The position numbers and the translations under genes were made by a program. This document shows positions 26,689 to 35,479 of a DNA stretch of 64,000 nucleotides, one piece after another. The stretch comes from Gillisia hiemivivida. GTDB lineage: Bacteria > Bacteroidota > Bacteroidia > Flavobacteriales > Flavobacteriaceae. The notes below the pieces were generated by a model, which was not told the origin of the DNA, did not search any database, and saw only the letters and a program-made list of their open reading frames with translations. Numbering within the stretch: position 1 is the first letter of the stretch; each line of letters begins with the position of its first letter. The stretch covers positions 42,018 to 106,017 of the forward strand of contig NZ_VORY01000010.1 in assembly GCF_007997295.1 (NCBI RefSeq). Direction: 5' to 3'.

Positions 26689-27941
26689 TATATGGAATCT
26701 TCTAGCTGAAAGACTTTTTGGATAAGTTCCAAACTTTCATCTGAGGTGTTAGTATCATCTTTAAGGTGATTGGCAAAATGATTCATTATTTTTTGAATAA
26801 TTCTATTGCTTACTATTTCTGCTTGCTCACTATTGAAGTCTACTAATTTCTTGCTCTGGAAATCCAGTTCTGCATCTTTCATCGTTTTCAACTTCTTCTT
26901 TAAGGCTTTAATGGTAGGTGCGAATTTTCGCATTTCTAACCATTTATTGAAGTCCCCTTCAACTTCCTTAATGATCTCTTGTGCCTGCGGAATAAATTCT
27001 TTTCTTCTTTCCAGAGTAGCATCCGTCATCTGTGAAAGTTGATCTAAATGAACCACGCTTACATTTTCCATCCCAATAACATCTTCTGCTACATTTTTAG
27101 GAATTGAAAGATCTAAGATCAATAATTTCTTTTTCGCGTAGATCAATTCCTTAGAGATGGTAGGGTTTTGAGCTCCGGTAGCCACAATTAAAATATCTGT
27201 TTGGCGAATCTCAGATTGAAGATCGGCGTAATCTTTTACTTGTAAATTAAACTTTCCGGCAATTTTTTCGGCCTTATTCTTGGTTCTGTTGATTAAGGTG
27301 ATGTGACTGTTTTTGGAATGTTTTACCAAATTTTCACAGGTATCCCTACCTATTTTTCCTGTTCCGAATAAAAGAATATTTTTATTGGTAACATTTTCAA
27401 CTTCATTTAAAATATATTGAACCGAAGCAAAACTCACTGAAGTAGCACCGCTAGACAATTGTGTTTCGTTCTTTATTCGCTTGCTTGCTTGAATAACAGA
27501 ATTTATTAGACGCTCCATAAAAGGATTAGCAACACCAATCTTTTTTGAAGCTATAAAAGCGAGTTTTAACTGACTTATAATTTCGAAATCCCCTAGTATC
27601 TGGCTATCTAAACCGGTTCCCACTTTAAACATATGAGAAATGGCGTCTCTGTTTTTATAAACAAAAGCCACTTTTTCGAACTCCTCCACAGTGCCGTGAG
27701 TATGTTGGCAAAGCAATTTGATTAATTGATATGGGTGCTGTGCAAATCCATACAATTCAGTACGGTTACAGGTAGAAGTAACGATGAGACCATCTATTCC
27801 TTCTATCTTGGCTTGTTGCAGTAAGTTTGATTTTCCTTCTTCCGTAAGGCTGAAATGTCCTCTAATATCGGCATCGGCTTTTTTATAGCTTAATCCAATT
27901 GTATAAAAGTGTTTCCCGCGAGAGATATGATAATTTTCCAT
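26688..27941 (-). CDS. hemA: Glutamyl-tRNA reductase
   Basis: First enzyme of the C5 heme pathway, reducing glutamyl-tRNA to glutamate-1-semialdehyde with NADPH. 417 residues. The catalytic Cys is in VTSTCNRTELYGF, followed by FKVGTGLDSQILGDFEI. The NADPH-binding segment is NILLFGTGKIGRDTCENL, and a C-terminal dimerisation domain follows. It leads the minus-strand heme operon, divergent from an AraC-type regulator gene 199 bases away. Partner hemL is not in the window. The enzyme is usually the main control point by feedback and proteolysis. Confidence 0.97.
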   Translation of the reverse strand: MENYHISRGKHFYTIGLSYKKADADIRGHFSLTEEGKSNLLQQAKIEGIDGLIVTSTCNRTELYGFAQHPYQLIKLLCQHTHGTVEEFEKVAFVYKNRDAISHMFKVGTGLDSQILGDFEIISQLKLAFIASKKIGVANPFMERLINSVIQASKRIKNETQLSSGATSVSFASVQYILNEVENVTNKNILLFGTGKIGRDTCENLVKHSKNSHITLINRTKNKAEKIAGKFNLQVKDYADLQSEIRQTDILIVATGAQNPTISKELIYAKKKLLILDLSIPKNVAEDVIGMENVSVVHLDQLSQMTDATLERRKEFIPQAQEIIKEVEGDFNKWLEMRKFAPTIKALKKKLKTMKDAELDFQSKKLVDFNSEQAEIVSNRIIQKIMNHFANHLKDDTNTSDESLELIQKVFQLEDSI

Positions 27942-27964
27942 GAACCTAATTAGGTATTCGATGG

Positions 27965-27972
27965 CAAAGGTA
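27965..27972 (-). promoter_or_regulatory. -7 promoter element of the heme operon
   Basis: TACCTTTG on the minus strand fits TAnnTTTG. It is 24 bases upstream of the hemA ATG, which would give a short leader. Confidence 0.4.
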
Positions 27973-28067
27973 AATGATAGCTTATTTAAAAAGTAACGCT
28001 CAAAGTACTAAATATGTCGCTTGATGGGATTTATAGTTAGATGTATAGCTAATTGACACAAATACGC

Positions 28068-28075
28068 TAAATTTG
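28068..28075 (+). promoter_or_regulatory. -7 promoter element of the AraC-type regulator gene
   Basis: TAAATTTG on the plus strand fits TAnnTTTG, 65 bases before the ATG at 28141. TTG occurs 12 bases upstream, closer than the usual spacing. Confidence 0.3.
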
Positions 28076-28140
28076 TAGTGATTTCAAATACTATAGAATA
28101 TTTAGTTTAGACTGATTCTAAATAAAAACCGAAATTTCTT

Positions 28141-29046
28141 ATGATTTCAGAAGAAAAAAATATCGCTGAAGGGTTCGTAGATGAAACCAAAATTGAAGAT
28201 GGTTTCTATATTTTAAAGTTCCAAAATGAAGAAAATCAGCCACAAAGAATTAGTAGAGAAATAGACAGTACCTACATTCAATTTCATTTTTGTGTAAAGG
28301 GAGATGGTAAATTTCTTTTCAATAATAGCAGCTACGAGCTGCCATTAAAAGAAGAATATTCGCTGCTATTATATAATCCGCAACGGGACTTGCCTTTAAA
28401 TTTAGATCTACATCCAAAGTCTTGGGTAATCTCTTTGGTGATCTCTATTAAGAAATTTCACTCTATGTTTTCTCAGGAAGCCAGTTATATTCCTTTTTTG
28501 AGTGAAGAGAACAGCGACAAGAAATACTATAAAGATGGTGATATTACTCCCTCTATGGCTATTGTTCTCAATCAGTTGATGAACTTCAATTTAATGCCAT
28601 CTATAAAATCGCTATATTTTAAAGCCAAGGCCTATGAGTTGTTAAGTCTTTATTTTAATAGAACAGGGGATAAAAGCGTAGAGCAATGTCCTTTCTTGGT
28701 AGACGAGGAGAATGTGATGAAGATTAGAAGAGCAAAGGATATTGTAATAGCTCATATGGCAGAACCACCTTCGCTTCAGGAGCTTTCTACAGAGATCGGA
28801 TTAAGTTTAAAAAAACTGAAAGAAGGCTTCAAACAAATCTATGGAGATTCTGTTTATAGTTTCCTATTCGATTATAAGATGGAATATGCCAGAAAATTAT
28901 TGGATTCTGGAGAATTCAATGTGAATGAAGTTGGTTTAAAAGTTGGCTATAGCACATCAAGTCATTTTATTGCGGCCTTTAAAAAGAAATTTGGAACCAC
29001 TCCTAAAAAGTATGTGATGTCTTTAGTGCTCCCAAACAATTCTTAA
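28141..29046 (+). CDS. AraC-family transcriptional regulator
   Basis: A 301-residue regulator. The N-terminal ~190 residues form a poorly conserved sensory domain with a cupin-like look (STYIQFHFCVKGDGKFLFNNSSYELPL). The C-terminal ~100 residues hold two helix-turn-helix motifs: PSLQELSTEIGLSLKKLKEGFKQ and FNVNEVGLKVGYSTSSHFIAAFKKKFGTTPKKY, the AraC signature. It stands between hemA (divergent) and hemH (same strand, 112 bases downstream), so it probably controls heme synthesis or iron/heme response. This is an inference from position; the signal is unknown. Segment CPFLVDEENVM contains one of its two Cys. Confidence 0.9.
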   Translation: MISEEKNIAEGFVDETKIEDGFYILKFQNEENQPQRISREIDSTYIQFHFCVKGDGKFLFNNSSYELPLKEEYSLLLYNPQRDLPLNLDLHPKSWVISLVISIKKFHSMFSQEASYIPFLSEENSDKKYYKDGDITPSMAIVLNQLMNFNLMPSIKSLYFKAKAYELLSLYFNRTGDKSVEQCPFLVDEENVMKIRRAKDIVIAHMAEPPSLQELSTEIGLSLKKLKEGFKQIYGDSVYSFLFDYKMEYARKLLDSGEFNVNEVGLKVGYSTSSHFIAAFKKKFGTTPKKYVMSLVLPNNS

Positions 29047-29081
29047 TGTATTGATTTTTCTAATGATCACATTTGTCAAAA

Positions 29082-29099
29082 CAACCAAACAATTGGTTG
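29082..29099. promoter_or_regulatory. Inverted repeat upstream of hemH (candidate operator)
   Basis: A perfect 7-bp inverted repeat CAACCAA-ACAA-TTGGTTG lies 60 bases before the hemH start, in front of an AT-rich promoter-like tract. It has no T-run, so it is unlikely to be a terminator of the AraC gene. Regulator binding is possible but not shown. Confidence 0.35.
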
Positions 29100-29158
29100 C
29101 ATAATATTATATAATCGTAATTTTATTTTTTTCAAAAAATTGCTGAAAACGAAGAAAC

Positions 29159-30193
29159 ATGAGTAAAGGCGTACTTCTAGTAAATTTGGGATCTCCAGAT
29201 AGCACCGATCCAAAAGACGTAAAAAAATATTTAGGGGAATTTTTGATGGACGAACGTGTAATAGACGTTCCTTTATGGGCAAGAACCTTGCTTGTAAAAG
29301 GAATTGTTTTAAACACCCGTCCTAAACAATCTGCTGCTGCGTATCAAAAAATCTGGTGGGACGAAGGTTCACCGCTAATTGTACTATCTGAAAGATTAAA
29401 AGATAAGATAGATGAAAACACCTCTGTTCCTATTGTTCTGGCAATGCGTTACGGTACGCCAAACATTAAATCCGGACTTCAGGAATTACATGATCAAGGC
29501 GTAGATGAGGTTTTGATTTTCCCATTATATCCTCAATTCGCAATGGCTACCACCGAAACAATTTTGGTGTTGGCTGAAGAATTAAGGAAAGAGTTTTTCC
29601 CGAATATGCAGTTTACATCTGTTCCATCATTTTACAATCATCCAGATTACATACGAGTACTTGCAAATAGCGTTCAAGAAAAATTGAAAGATGTAAAATA
29701 TCAACATATCTTATTTTCTTACCACGGAGTTCCAGAAAGACATATCCGTAAAAGCGATATCACAAAATCTCATTGCCAGATAGATGGTAGCTGTTGCAAA
29801 ACAGCCTCTCCGGCACACCAATTTTGTTATAGACATCAATGTTTTGAAACCACAAGATTGGTTGCAGAATATCTTCAGCTAAAAGAAAATACTTATAGTG
29901 TTTCTTTCCAATCTAGATTAGGTTTCGATCCATGGTTGCAACCGTATACGGATAGAACTATAGAAAGATTTGGAAAACAAGGCATGAAAAATTTAGCCAT
30001 TGTTACGCCAGCTTTTGTAAGTGACTGTTTAGAAACATTGGAAGAGATTGCTATGGAAGGAGAGGAGATCTTTCACGAAGTTGGAGGCGAAAAATTTACC
30101 GTTGTTCCTTGTTTGAATACTCGAGAAGATTGGGTAAAAGTACTTTCCAGATGGGTAGATGAATGGGCATTTTCCAATCCTGTGGAAGCATAA
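29159..30193 (+). CDS. hemH: Ferrochelatase
   Basis: Inserts Fe(II) into protoporphyrin IX, the last step of heme synthesis. 344 residues. The start MSKGVLLVNLGSPDSTDPKDVKKYL is typical. The metal-site His is in FSYHGVPERHI. CYRHQCFETTRLVAE and VSFQSRLGFDPWLQPYTD are family motifs, and the catalytic Glu region is FVSDCLETLEEI. The CQIDGSCC cluster of Cys in the middle is variable in the family. It overlaps the next gene by one base (TAATG) and follows the AraC-type regulator. Confidence 0.97.
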   Translation: MSKGVLLVNLGSPDSTDPKDVKKYLGEFLMDERVIDVPLWARTLLVKGIVLNTRPKQSAAAYQKIWWDEGSPLIVLSERLKDKIDENTSVPIVLAMRYGTPNIKSGLQELHDQGVDEVLIFPLYPQFAMATTETILVLAEELRKEFFPNMQFTSVPSFYNHPDYIRVLANSVQEKLKDVKYQHILFSYHGVPERHIRKSDITKSHCQIDGSCCKTASPAHQFCYRHQCFETTRLVAEYLQLKENTYSVSFQSRLGFDPWLQPYTDRTIERFGKQGMKNLAIVTPAFVSDCLETLEEIAMEGEEIFHEVGGEKFTVVPCLNTREDWVKVLSRWVDEWAFSNPVEA

Positions 30194-31557
30194 TGGCCCA
30201 TATAAATTCAGCGGCTTTAGGTAAGGATCCTATTTGGAGACTTCTAATAAAACAGGCATTACCTGCATCCATCGGGATCTTGGTAATGTCTTTGAATATT
30301 CTAGTCGATACCATTTTTGTTGGAAACTGGATCGGGTCTATAGCTATTGCTGCCATAAATGTTGTTTTACCCGTTTCTTTCTTTATTGCCGCGCTAGGGA
30401 TGGCAATCGGGATTGGAGGTTCTTCTATTATCTCCCGAGCTTTGGGAGCAGGCAACAGTTCTAAAGCTTTGAAGACCTTTGGGAATCAGATAAGCCTTAC
30501 TTTAATTTTGAGTGTTGCTTTAGTCCTAGTTGGGCTAACTTTTATAGATTCTATTATCCCAGCTTTTGGGGGGAAAGGAGATATTTTTGAACCTGCCAAG
30601 ATCTATTATACCGTTGTTCTTTATGGAGTGCCTTTTTTAGCGCTTTGTATGATGGGGAACAACGTGATAAGAGCTGAAGGGAAACCAAAATTTGCAATGA
30701 TCGCTATGATCATTCCTTCCGTTACAAACCTTATACTAGATTATATTCTAATAAACCTATTAGATATGGGTATGTTGGGAGCAGCCGTTGCTACCAGTGT
30801 TTCTTATTTTTTCTGCTTTTCTTATGTGGTCTGGTTCTTTCTATCTAAGAATTCAGAATTAAAAATAAACTGGTCACATTTTGGTTTTGATCTACCTGTA
30901 CTTTCAGAAATCTCCTCTTTAGGATTTGTAACCTTAGCAAGACAAGCCGTAGTGAGCATTACCTATCTTTTAATGAACAATATCCTCTTCGAATTAGGAG
31001 GAGAAGATTCGGTTACCGTTTATGCAATTATTGGAAGAATGCTCATGTTCGCACTTTTCCCAGTTTTAGGAGTCACTCAGGGATTTCTGCCAATTGCGGG
31101 TTACAACTTTGGAGCGGGAAATTGGGGTCGAGTTAGAGAAAGCATCAATACCGCTATTCTATATTCTTCAGTATTAGGTTTATTGGTGTTTGCAGGGATC
31201 ATGACCTTTTCAGAAGATATTGTTCGCATATTTACAGACAATCCAAATGTGGTTCGGGATACTCCGAATGCCATGCGTTGGGTATTTGCGGCTACTCCAA
31301 TTATTGCTTTACAGCTTATTGGCTCGGCATATTTTCAGGCTATAGGAAAAGCTATTCCGGCCTTATTACTCACTCTTTCTAGACAAGGCTTTTTCTTTAT
31401 TCCGTTGGTTTTGATCTTGCCAATATATTATGGAGAAATCGGAGTTTGGATCTCATTTCCATTGGCCGATGTCCTTTCCACAATTGTTACCGCCTATTTT
31501 TTGAACAGAGAGATCAGGTTGCGTTTAAAGCCCTCGCTTTCTGAAAAGGTTACCTAG
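30193..31557 (+). CDS. MATE-family multidrug efflux transporter
   Basis: A 454-residue, 12-helix transporter that exports cationic or other small molecules in exchange for H+ or Na+. The ATG at 30193 overlaps the ferrochelatase stop as TAATG and is preferred to an upstream ATG at 30163 inside hemH. The start MAHINSAALGKDPIWRLLIKQ leads into the first MATE repeat (GILVMSLNILVDTIFVGNWIG...). The second repeat starts near EISSLGFVTLARQAVVSI, and FPVLGVTQGFLPIAGYNFGAG is the conserved MATE loop. The coupling with hemH hints at a role with porphyrin or an iron-related compound, but this is speculative. Confidence 0.9.
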   Translation: MAHINSAALGKDPIWRLLIKQALPASIGILVMSLNILVDTIFVGNWIGSIAIAAINVVLPVSFFIAALGMAIGIGGSSIISRALGAGNSSKALKTFGNQISLTLILSVALVLVGLTFIDSIIPAFGGKGDIFEPAKIYYTVVLYGVPFLALCMMGNNVIRAEGKPKFAMIAMIIPSVTNLILDYILINLLDMGMLGAAVATSVSYFFCFSYVVWFFLSKNSELKINWSHFGFDLPVLSEISSLGFVTLARQAVVSITYLLMNNILFELGGEDSVTVYAIIGRMLMFALFPVLGVTQGFLPIAGYNFGAGNWGRVRESINTAILYSSVLGLLVFAGIMTFSEDIVRIFTDNPNVVRDTPNAMRWVFAATPIIALQLIGSAYFQAIGKAIPALLLTLSRQGFFFIPLVLILPIYYGEIGVWISFPLADVLSTIVTAYFLNREIRLRLKPSLSEKVT

Positions 31558-31572
31558 AAATTGGTATATTTA

Positions 31573-31710
31573 ATCCCTCATTGAGGGTTTAATTTCCCGA
31601 GGCCTGCCCGAAAAGAATTTCATTCAGGCGGGCTTGCCTCGAATTTTTAAAAGTATGATCCTCCCGAACCATCGGGACAAACTCGTGGGCTTGCCCCGAG
31701 GTTCTTGATT
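31573..31710 (+). repeat. Dispersed repeat R1, longest copy
   Basis: 138 bases from CCTCATTGAGGGTTTAATTT to GCCCCGAGGTTCTTGATT. It contains an internal stem (GCCTGCCCG ... CGGGCTTGCC) and a CTCCCGAACCATCGGGA hairpin. It starts 15 bases after the MATE stop, in the same orientation as the gene, and occupies most of the gap before the next gene. Confidence 0.75.
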
Positions 31711-31749
31711 TTTCTAATACATCAGCCATCTTATTCAAAAATTTTTTAA

Positions 31750-34700
31750 ATGAAAGCAACGATACTTAAACTTTTTCTTCTCTTTTTTTTCTTCGGAATT
31801 TATACTGAAACCAATGCCCAGCGAAATAAAAAATCGGCTGACACAGAAATAGATCAAGAAGCCTATGCTGCTTTAAAATATAGATTGATCGGCCCGTTCA
31901 GAGGTGGAAGATCTGCAGCAGTTACGGGAGTTCCCGGGGAACCGAATTTATTCTATTTTGGATCTACCGGAGGTGGAATTTGGCGTTCTAAAGATGGCGG
32001 AAGAACATGGGAGAATATTTCAGATGGTTTTTTTGGAGGAAGTATAGGAGCAATAAGTGTTGCAAATAGTGATCATAATATAATCTTTGCAGGAGGTGGT
32101 GAAAAAACTTTGAGAGGAAACGTATCCTCTGGTTCGGGAGTTTGGAAATCTGTAGATGCAGGAAAAACCTGGGAATCTAAAGGTTTAGAAAAAAGCAGAC
32201 ATATCCCAAGGATCTCTATTCATCCTACCAATCCAGAGATCGTTTACGCAGCGGTATTGGGGAATATATATAAACCAACTGAAGAACGAGGAGTTTATAA
32301 GAGTATAGATGGCGGAGCCACTTGGAAAAAGACACTTTTCGTAAATGATCAGGCGGGAGCAGTAGATCTTATTATGGATCCTAATAACCCCAGAATTTTA
32401 TATGCTTCAACCTGGAGAGTGCAACGAACTCCTTATAGTTTGAGTAGTGGAGGTGAAGGGTCAGCCCTCTGGAAAAGTACCGATAGCGGAGAGACGTGGA
32501 AAGAAATTTCTAAAAATAAGGGCTTCCCTCAGGACACTTTGGGAATTATGGGAATTACAGTTTCTCCAGTAAATTCTAACAGAGTCTGGGCAATTGTAGA
32601 AAATAAAGATAAAGGAGGAGTTTATAGAAGTGAAGATGCTGGTGAAACCTGGAAAAATATAAATAGCAATCGCGAATTAAGACAACGTGCCTGGTACTAT
32701 ACGAGAATTTATGCTGACCCGAAAGATGAGGATGTGGTGTATGTTGTAAATGTATCTTATCATAAATCTAAAGATGGTGGAGAGAATTTCACTTCAGCAA
32801 GAGCGCCACATGGAGATCATCATGATATGTGGATAGCGCCAGAAAATCCAGATAGAATAATTATGGGTGACGATGGAGGTGCGCAGGTAACCTACGATGG
32901 TGGAGAGACCTGGAGTACCTATCACAATCAGCCAACAGGACAATTCTACAGACTTACTACAGACAATCATTTTCCTTATAGGATTTACGCGGCACAACAG
33001 GATAATTCAACTATTAGAATAGATCATAGAAGTACCGAATATTCTATTTCTGAAGAGAATTGGGAATCTACAGCGGGAGGAGAATCTGCACATATTGCGG
33101 TAGATCCAGAGAACGATGAAATTGTTTATGGAGGAAGCTATGGTGGATTTTTAACTCGAGTAAATCACGAAAAGAATACACAACGTGCAATTAATGTTTG
33201 GCCTGATAACCCGATGGGACATGGAGCCGAGGATATGAAATATAGATTTCAGTGGAATTTTCCAATTATCTTCTCTAAGCATGATCCTAATAAATTATAT
33301 ACCTTCTCTAATCATGTTCATGTAACTACAAATGAAGGTCAATCCTGGGAAACCATAAGTGAAGATCTAACTAGAAATGATCTATCTAAACTTGGTTCTA
33401 GTGGTGGTCCAATTACACAAGATAATACTGGAGTAGAATATTATGCTACTATTTTTGCTGCAGAAGAATCTTCCATACAAGAAGGTTTGATCTGGGTAGG
33501 AAGTGATGATGGATTGGTTCATGTAACAAGAGATGGCGGTAAAAACTGGGACAATGTAACTCCTAAAGATCTTCCTAAGTGGGCACAAGTAAATTCTTTA
33601 GAAACCAGTGATCATGAAGTGGGAACAGCTTATATAGCAGCAACCAGTTATAAATCTGGAGATTTTGCACCTTACCTTTATAAAACTACTGATTTTGGTA
33701 AAAGTTGGACCAAAATAACTAATGGTATTAATGTCGAACATTTTACAAGAGTGATTCGTGAGGATCCAACCAACAAGAATATATTATATGCAGGAACTGA
33801 AGAGGGAATATATATATCTTTTGATCAAGGTACTAACTGGAAAGCGTTTCAGTTGAATTTGCCGATCGTTCCTATTACAGATCTAGCAATAAAAGAGGAC
33901 AATCTAATTGTAGCAACTCAGGGTAGAAGTATTTGGATCTTGGATGATCTTAGTGTATTGCACCAATATAAAGACGCTTCAACTAATAAAAAAGGACAGT
34001 TTTTATATCAGCCTAAGCCAACCTATAGAATTGGTGGGGGGAGCGGAAGCAATTCTAAGACCGAGGGAACCAATCATTCAAATGGTGTAGTAACTTATTT
34101 CAATATTGAAGAACTGGATGAAAAGAAGGACACTATTTATCTTACCTATTTCAATCAGGCTAATGACACTTTAAAATCCTTCGGAAACCAATCTAAAGAG
34201 GATAAATTAAAAGTAGATAAAGGTGGAAATATGTTTGTTTGGGACATGTATCAAAAAGGAGCAGAAAAACTAGAAGGAATGATCCTTTGGTGGGCAGATC
34301 TTGAAGGGCCAAGAATTCTTCCTGGAGAATATTCGGTAGAATTGAATGTGAACGGCGAGAAACAACGCAAGACTTTTACTGTACTGGCAAACCCAAATTC
34401 TGAAACAGATGCTGCAGGACTTCAGGATCAATACGATTTCATTAGTGATGTAAATGCTACTGTAGATGAAGCACATAAATCTATCAAAAAGATAAGAAAG
34501 ATAAATGCGCAATTAAATTCATTTCAAACACAATACAAGGGCAAGGCTGAGGTAAAGGATTTGGTTGGAAAAGCTAAAGAAATGGAAGATCGCTTTAGTG
34601 AGATCGAGAAAGCTTTATATCAGACTCAAAATAAAAGTGGTCAAGACCCTTTAAATTTCCCGATTAAGTTAACTAACAAATTGGCACATTTAAATTCGTT

Positions 34701-34878
34701 AGTTGGAATGGGAGATTTTCCACCAACAGATCAAGATATCGCCGTTAAAAACGAATTAACTTCAGAAATAAAAAACGAGTTAAGTGCTTTCAATTCGTTG
34801 ATAGACAAAGAAATGGAAGATTTCAACAGGCAATTCAATACGAAGAATCTTAATTATTTATTTTTGGACGCTCAATAA
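31750..34878 (+). CDS. Secreted BNR/VPS10-like beta-propeller protein
   Basis: 1042 residues with a signal peptide (ILKLFLLFFFFGIYTETNAQ). Many short repeats of the type GGIWRSKDGGRTWENIS, GVWKSVDAGKTWESKG, GVYKSIDGGATWKKT and GVYRSEDAGETWKNI mark BNR/Asp-box blades of a sortilin-like multi-blade beta-propeller over roughly residues 45-740. The C-terminal ~200 residues are a beta-sandwich-like segment (GEYSVELNVNGEKQRKTF) followed by a helical, charged region. No protease or glycosidase catalytic residues can be assigned. Such proteins are common in Bacteroidetes and annotated as glycosyl hydrolase-like. Six bases separate it from hemJ, so they may be co-transcribed. Confidence 0.88.
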   Translation: MKATILKLFLLFFFFGIYTETNAQRNKKSADTEIDQEAYAALKYRLIGPFRGGRSAAVTGVPGEPNLFYFGSTGGGIWRSKDGGRTWENISDGFFGGSIGAISVANSDHNIIFAGGGEKTLRGNVSSGSGVWKSVDAGKTWESKGLEKSRHIPRISIHPTNPEIVYAAVLGNIYKPTEERGVYKSIDGGATWKKTLFVNDQAGAVDLIMDPNNPRILYASTWRVQRTPYSLSSGGEGSALWKSTDSGETWKEISKNKGFPQDTLGIMGITVSPVNSNRVWAIVENKDKGGVYRSEDAGETWKNINSNRELRQRAWYYTRIYADPKDEDVVYVVNVSYHKSKDGGENFTSARAPHGDHHDMWIAPENPDRIIMGDDGGAQVTYDGGETWSTYHNQPTGQFYRLTTDNHFPYRIYAAQQDNSTIRIDHRSTEYSISEENWESTAGGESAHIAVDPENDEIVYGGSYGGFLTRVNHEKNTQRAINVWPDNPMGHGAEDMKYRFQWNFPIIFSKHDPNKLYTFSNHVHVTTNEGQSWETISEDLTRNDLSKLGSSGGPITQDNTGVEYYATIFAAEESSIQEGLIWVGSDDGLVHVTRDGGKNWDNVTPKDLPKWAQVNSLETSDHEVGTAYIAATSYKSGDFAPYLYKTTDFGKSWTKITNGINVEHFTRVIREDPTNKNILYAGTEEGIYISFDQGTNWKAFQLNLPIVPITDLAIKEDNLIVATQGRSIWILDDLSVLHQYKDASTNKKGQFLYQPKPTYRIGGGSGSNSKTEGTNHSNGVVTYFNIEELDEKKDTIYLTYFNQANDTLKSFGNQSKEDKLKVDKGGNMFVWDMYQKGAEKLEGMILWWADLEGPRILPGEYSVELNVNGEKQRKTFTVLANPNSETDAAGLQDQYDFISDVNATVDEAHKSIKKIRKINAQLNSFQTQYKGKAEVKDLVGKAKEMEDRFSEIEKALYQTQNKSGQDPLNFPIKLTNKLAHLNSLVGMGDFPPTDQDIAVKNELTSEIKNELSAFNSLIDKEMEDFNRQFNTKNLNYLFLDAQ

Positions 34879-34883
34879 GATCA

Positions 34884-35432
34884 ATGGAATATTACAATTA
34901 CATTAAATCTCTTCATTTAATATTTATAATTACCTGGTTTGCGGGTTTGTTCTATATTCCGCGACTTTTTGTGTATCATATTGAGGCCGCAGCCAGGCAG
35001 GAACCCGAACGTTCCATCTTAACAACCCAGTTAAAACTTATGACCAAACGGCTTTGGTATATTATTACTTGGCCTTCAGCAATTTTAGCTAGTATCTTCG
35101 CTTTTTGGATGCTTTATTTGATGCCAGCCTGGGTAGAGCAGGATTGGATGCAAGTAAAACTGGGATTTGTCGTGCTGTTATATGCCTATCACTTCAAATC
35201 TCATCTAATATTTAAAGAGATGCAGCACGATGTTATAAAATGGACTTCCAACCAGATGCGCTTATGGAATGAGGGGGCTACTTTGATCTTATTTTCGGTG
35301 ATCTTTTTGGTGATCGTTCGAGATGCGATTAATTGGATCTATGGAGTTCTTGGTATATTTCTGTTGGCAGCTATGTTGATGCTTGGTATAAAAATATACA
35401 AGCGAATTCGTTCTAAGAGCCCAGATGCTTAA
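34884..35432 (+). CDS. hemJ: Protoporphyrinogen IX oxidase, HemJ type
   Basis: 182 residues, four predicted membrane helices. The start YNYIKSLHLIFIITWFAGLFYIPRLFVYH carries the conserved His (heme/quinone-linked enzyme) and the FAGLFYIPRLFVYH signature. The conserved Lys lies in MQVKLGFVVLLYAYHFKSHLIF, and RLWNEGATLILFSVIFLVI completes the family pattern. HemJ oxidises protoporphyrinogen IX in the membrane, the step between hemF and hemH. It lies 6 bases after the propeller gene, in a region with other heme genes a few kb away. Confidence 0.92.
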   Translation: MEYYNYIKSLHLIFIITWFAGLFYIPRLFVYHIEAAARQEPERSILTTQLKLMTKRLWYIITWPSAILASIFAFWMLYLMPAWVEQDWMQVKLGFVVLLYAYHFKSHLIFKEMQHDVIKWTSNQMRLWNEGATLILFSVIFLVIVRDAINWIYGVLGIFLLAAMLMLGIKIYKRIRSKSPDA

Positions 35433-35479
35433 CATGGTGTGATAATTGATTATTTGAGAATAACTACGCAAAATACTTT

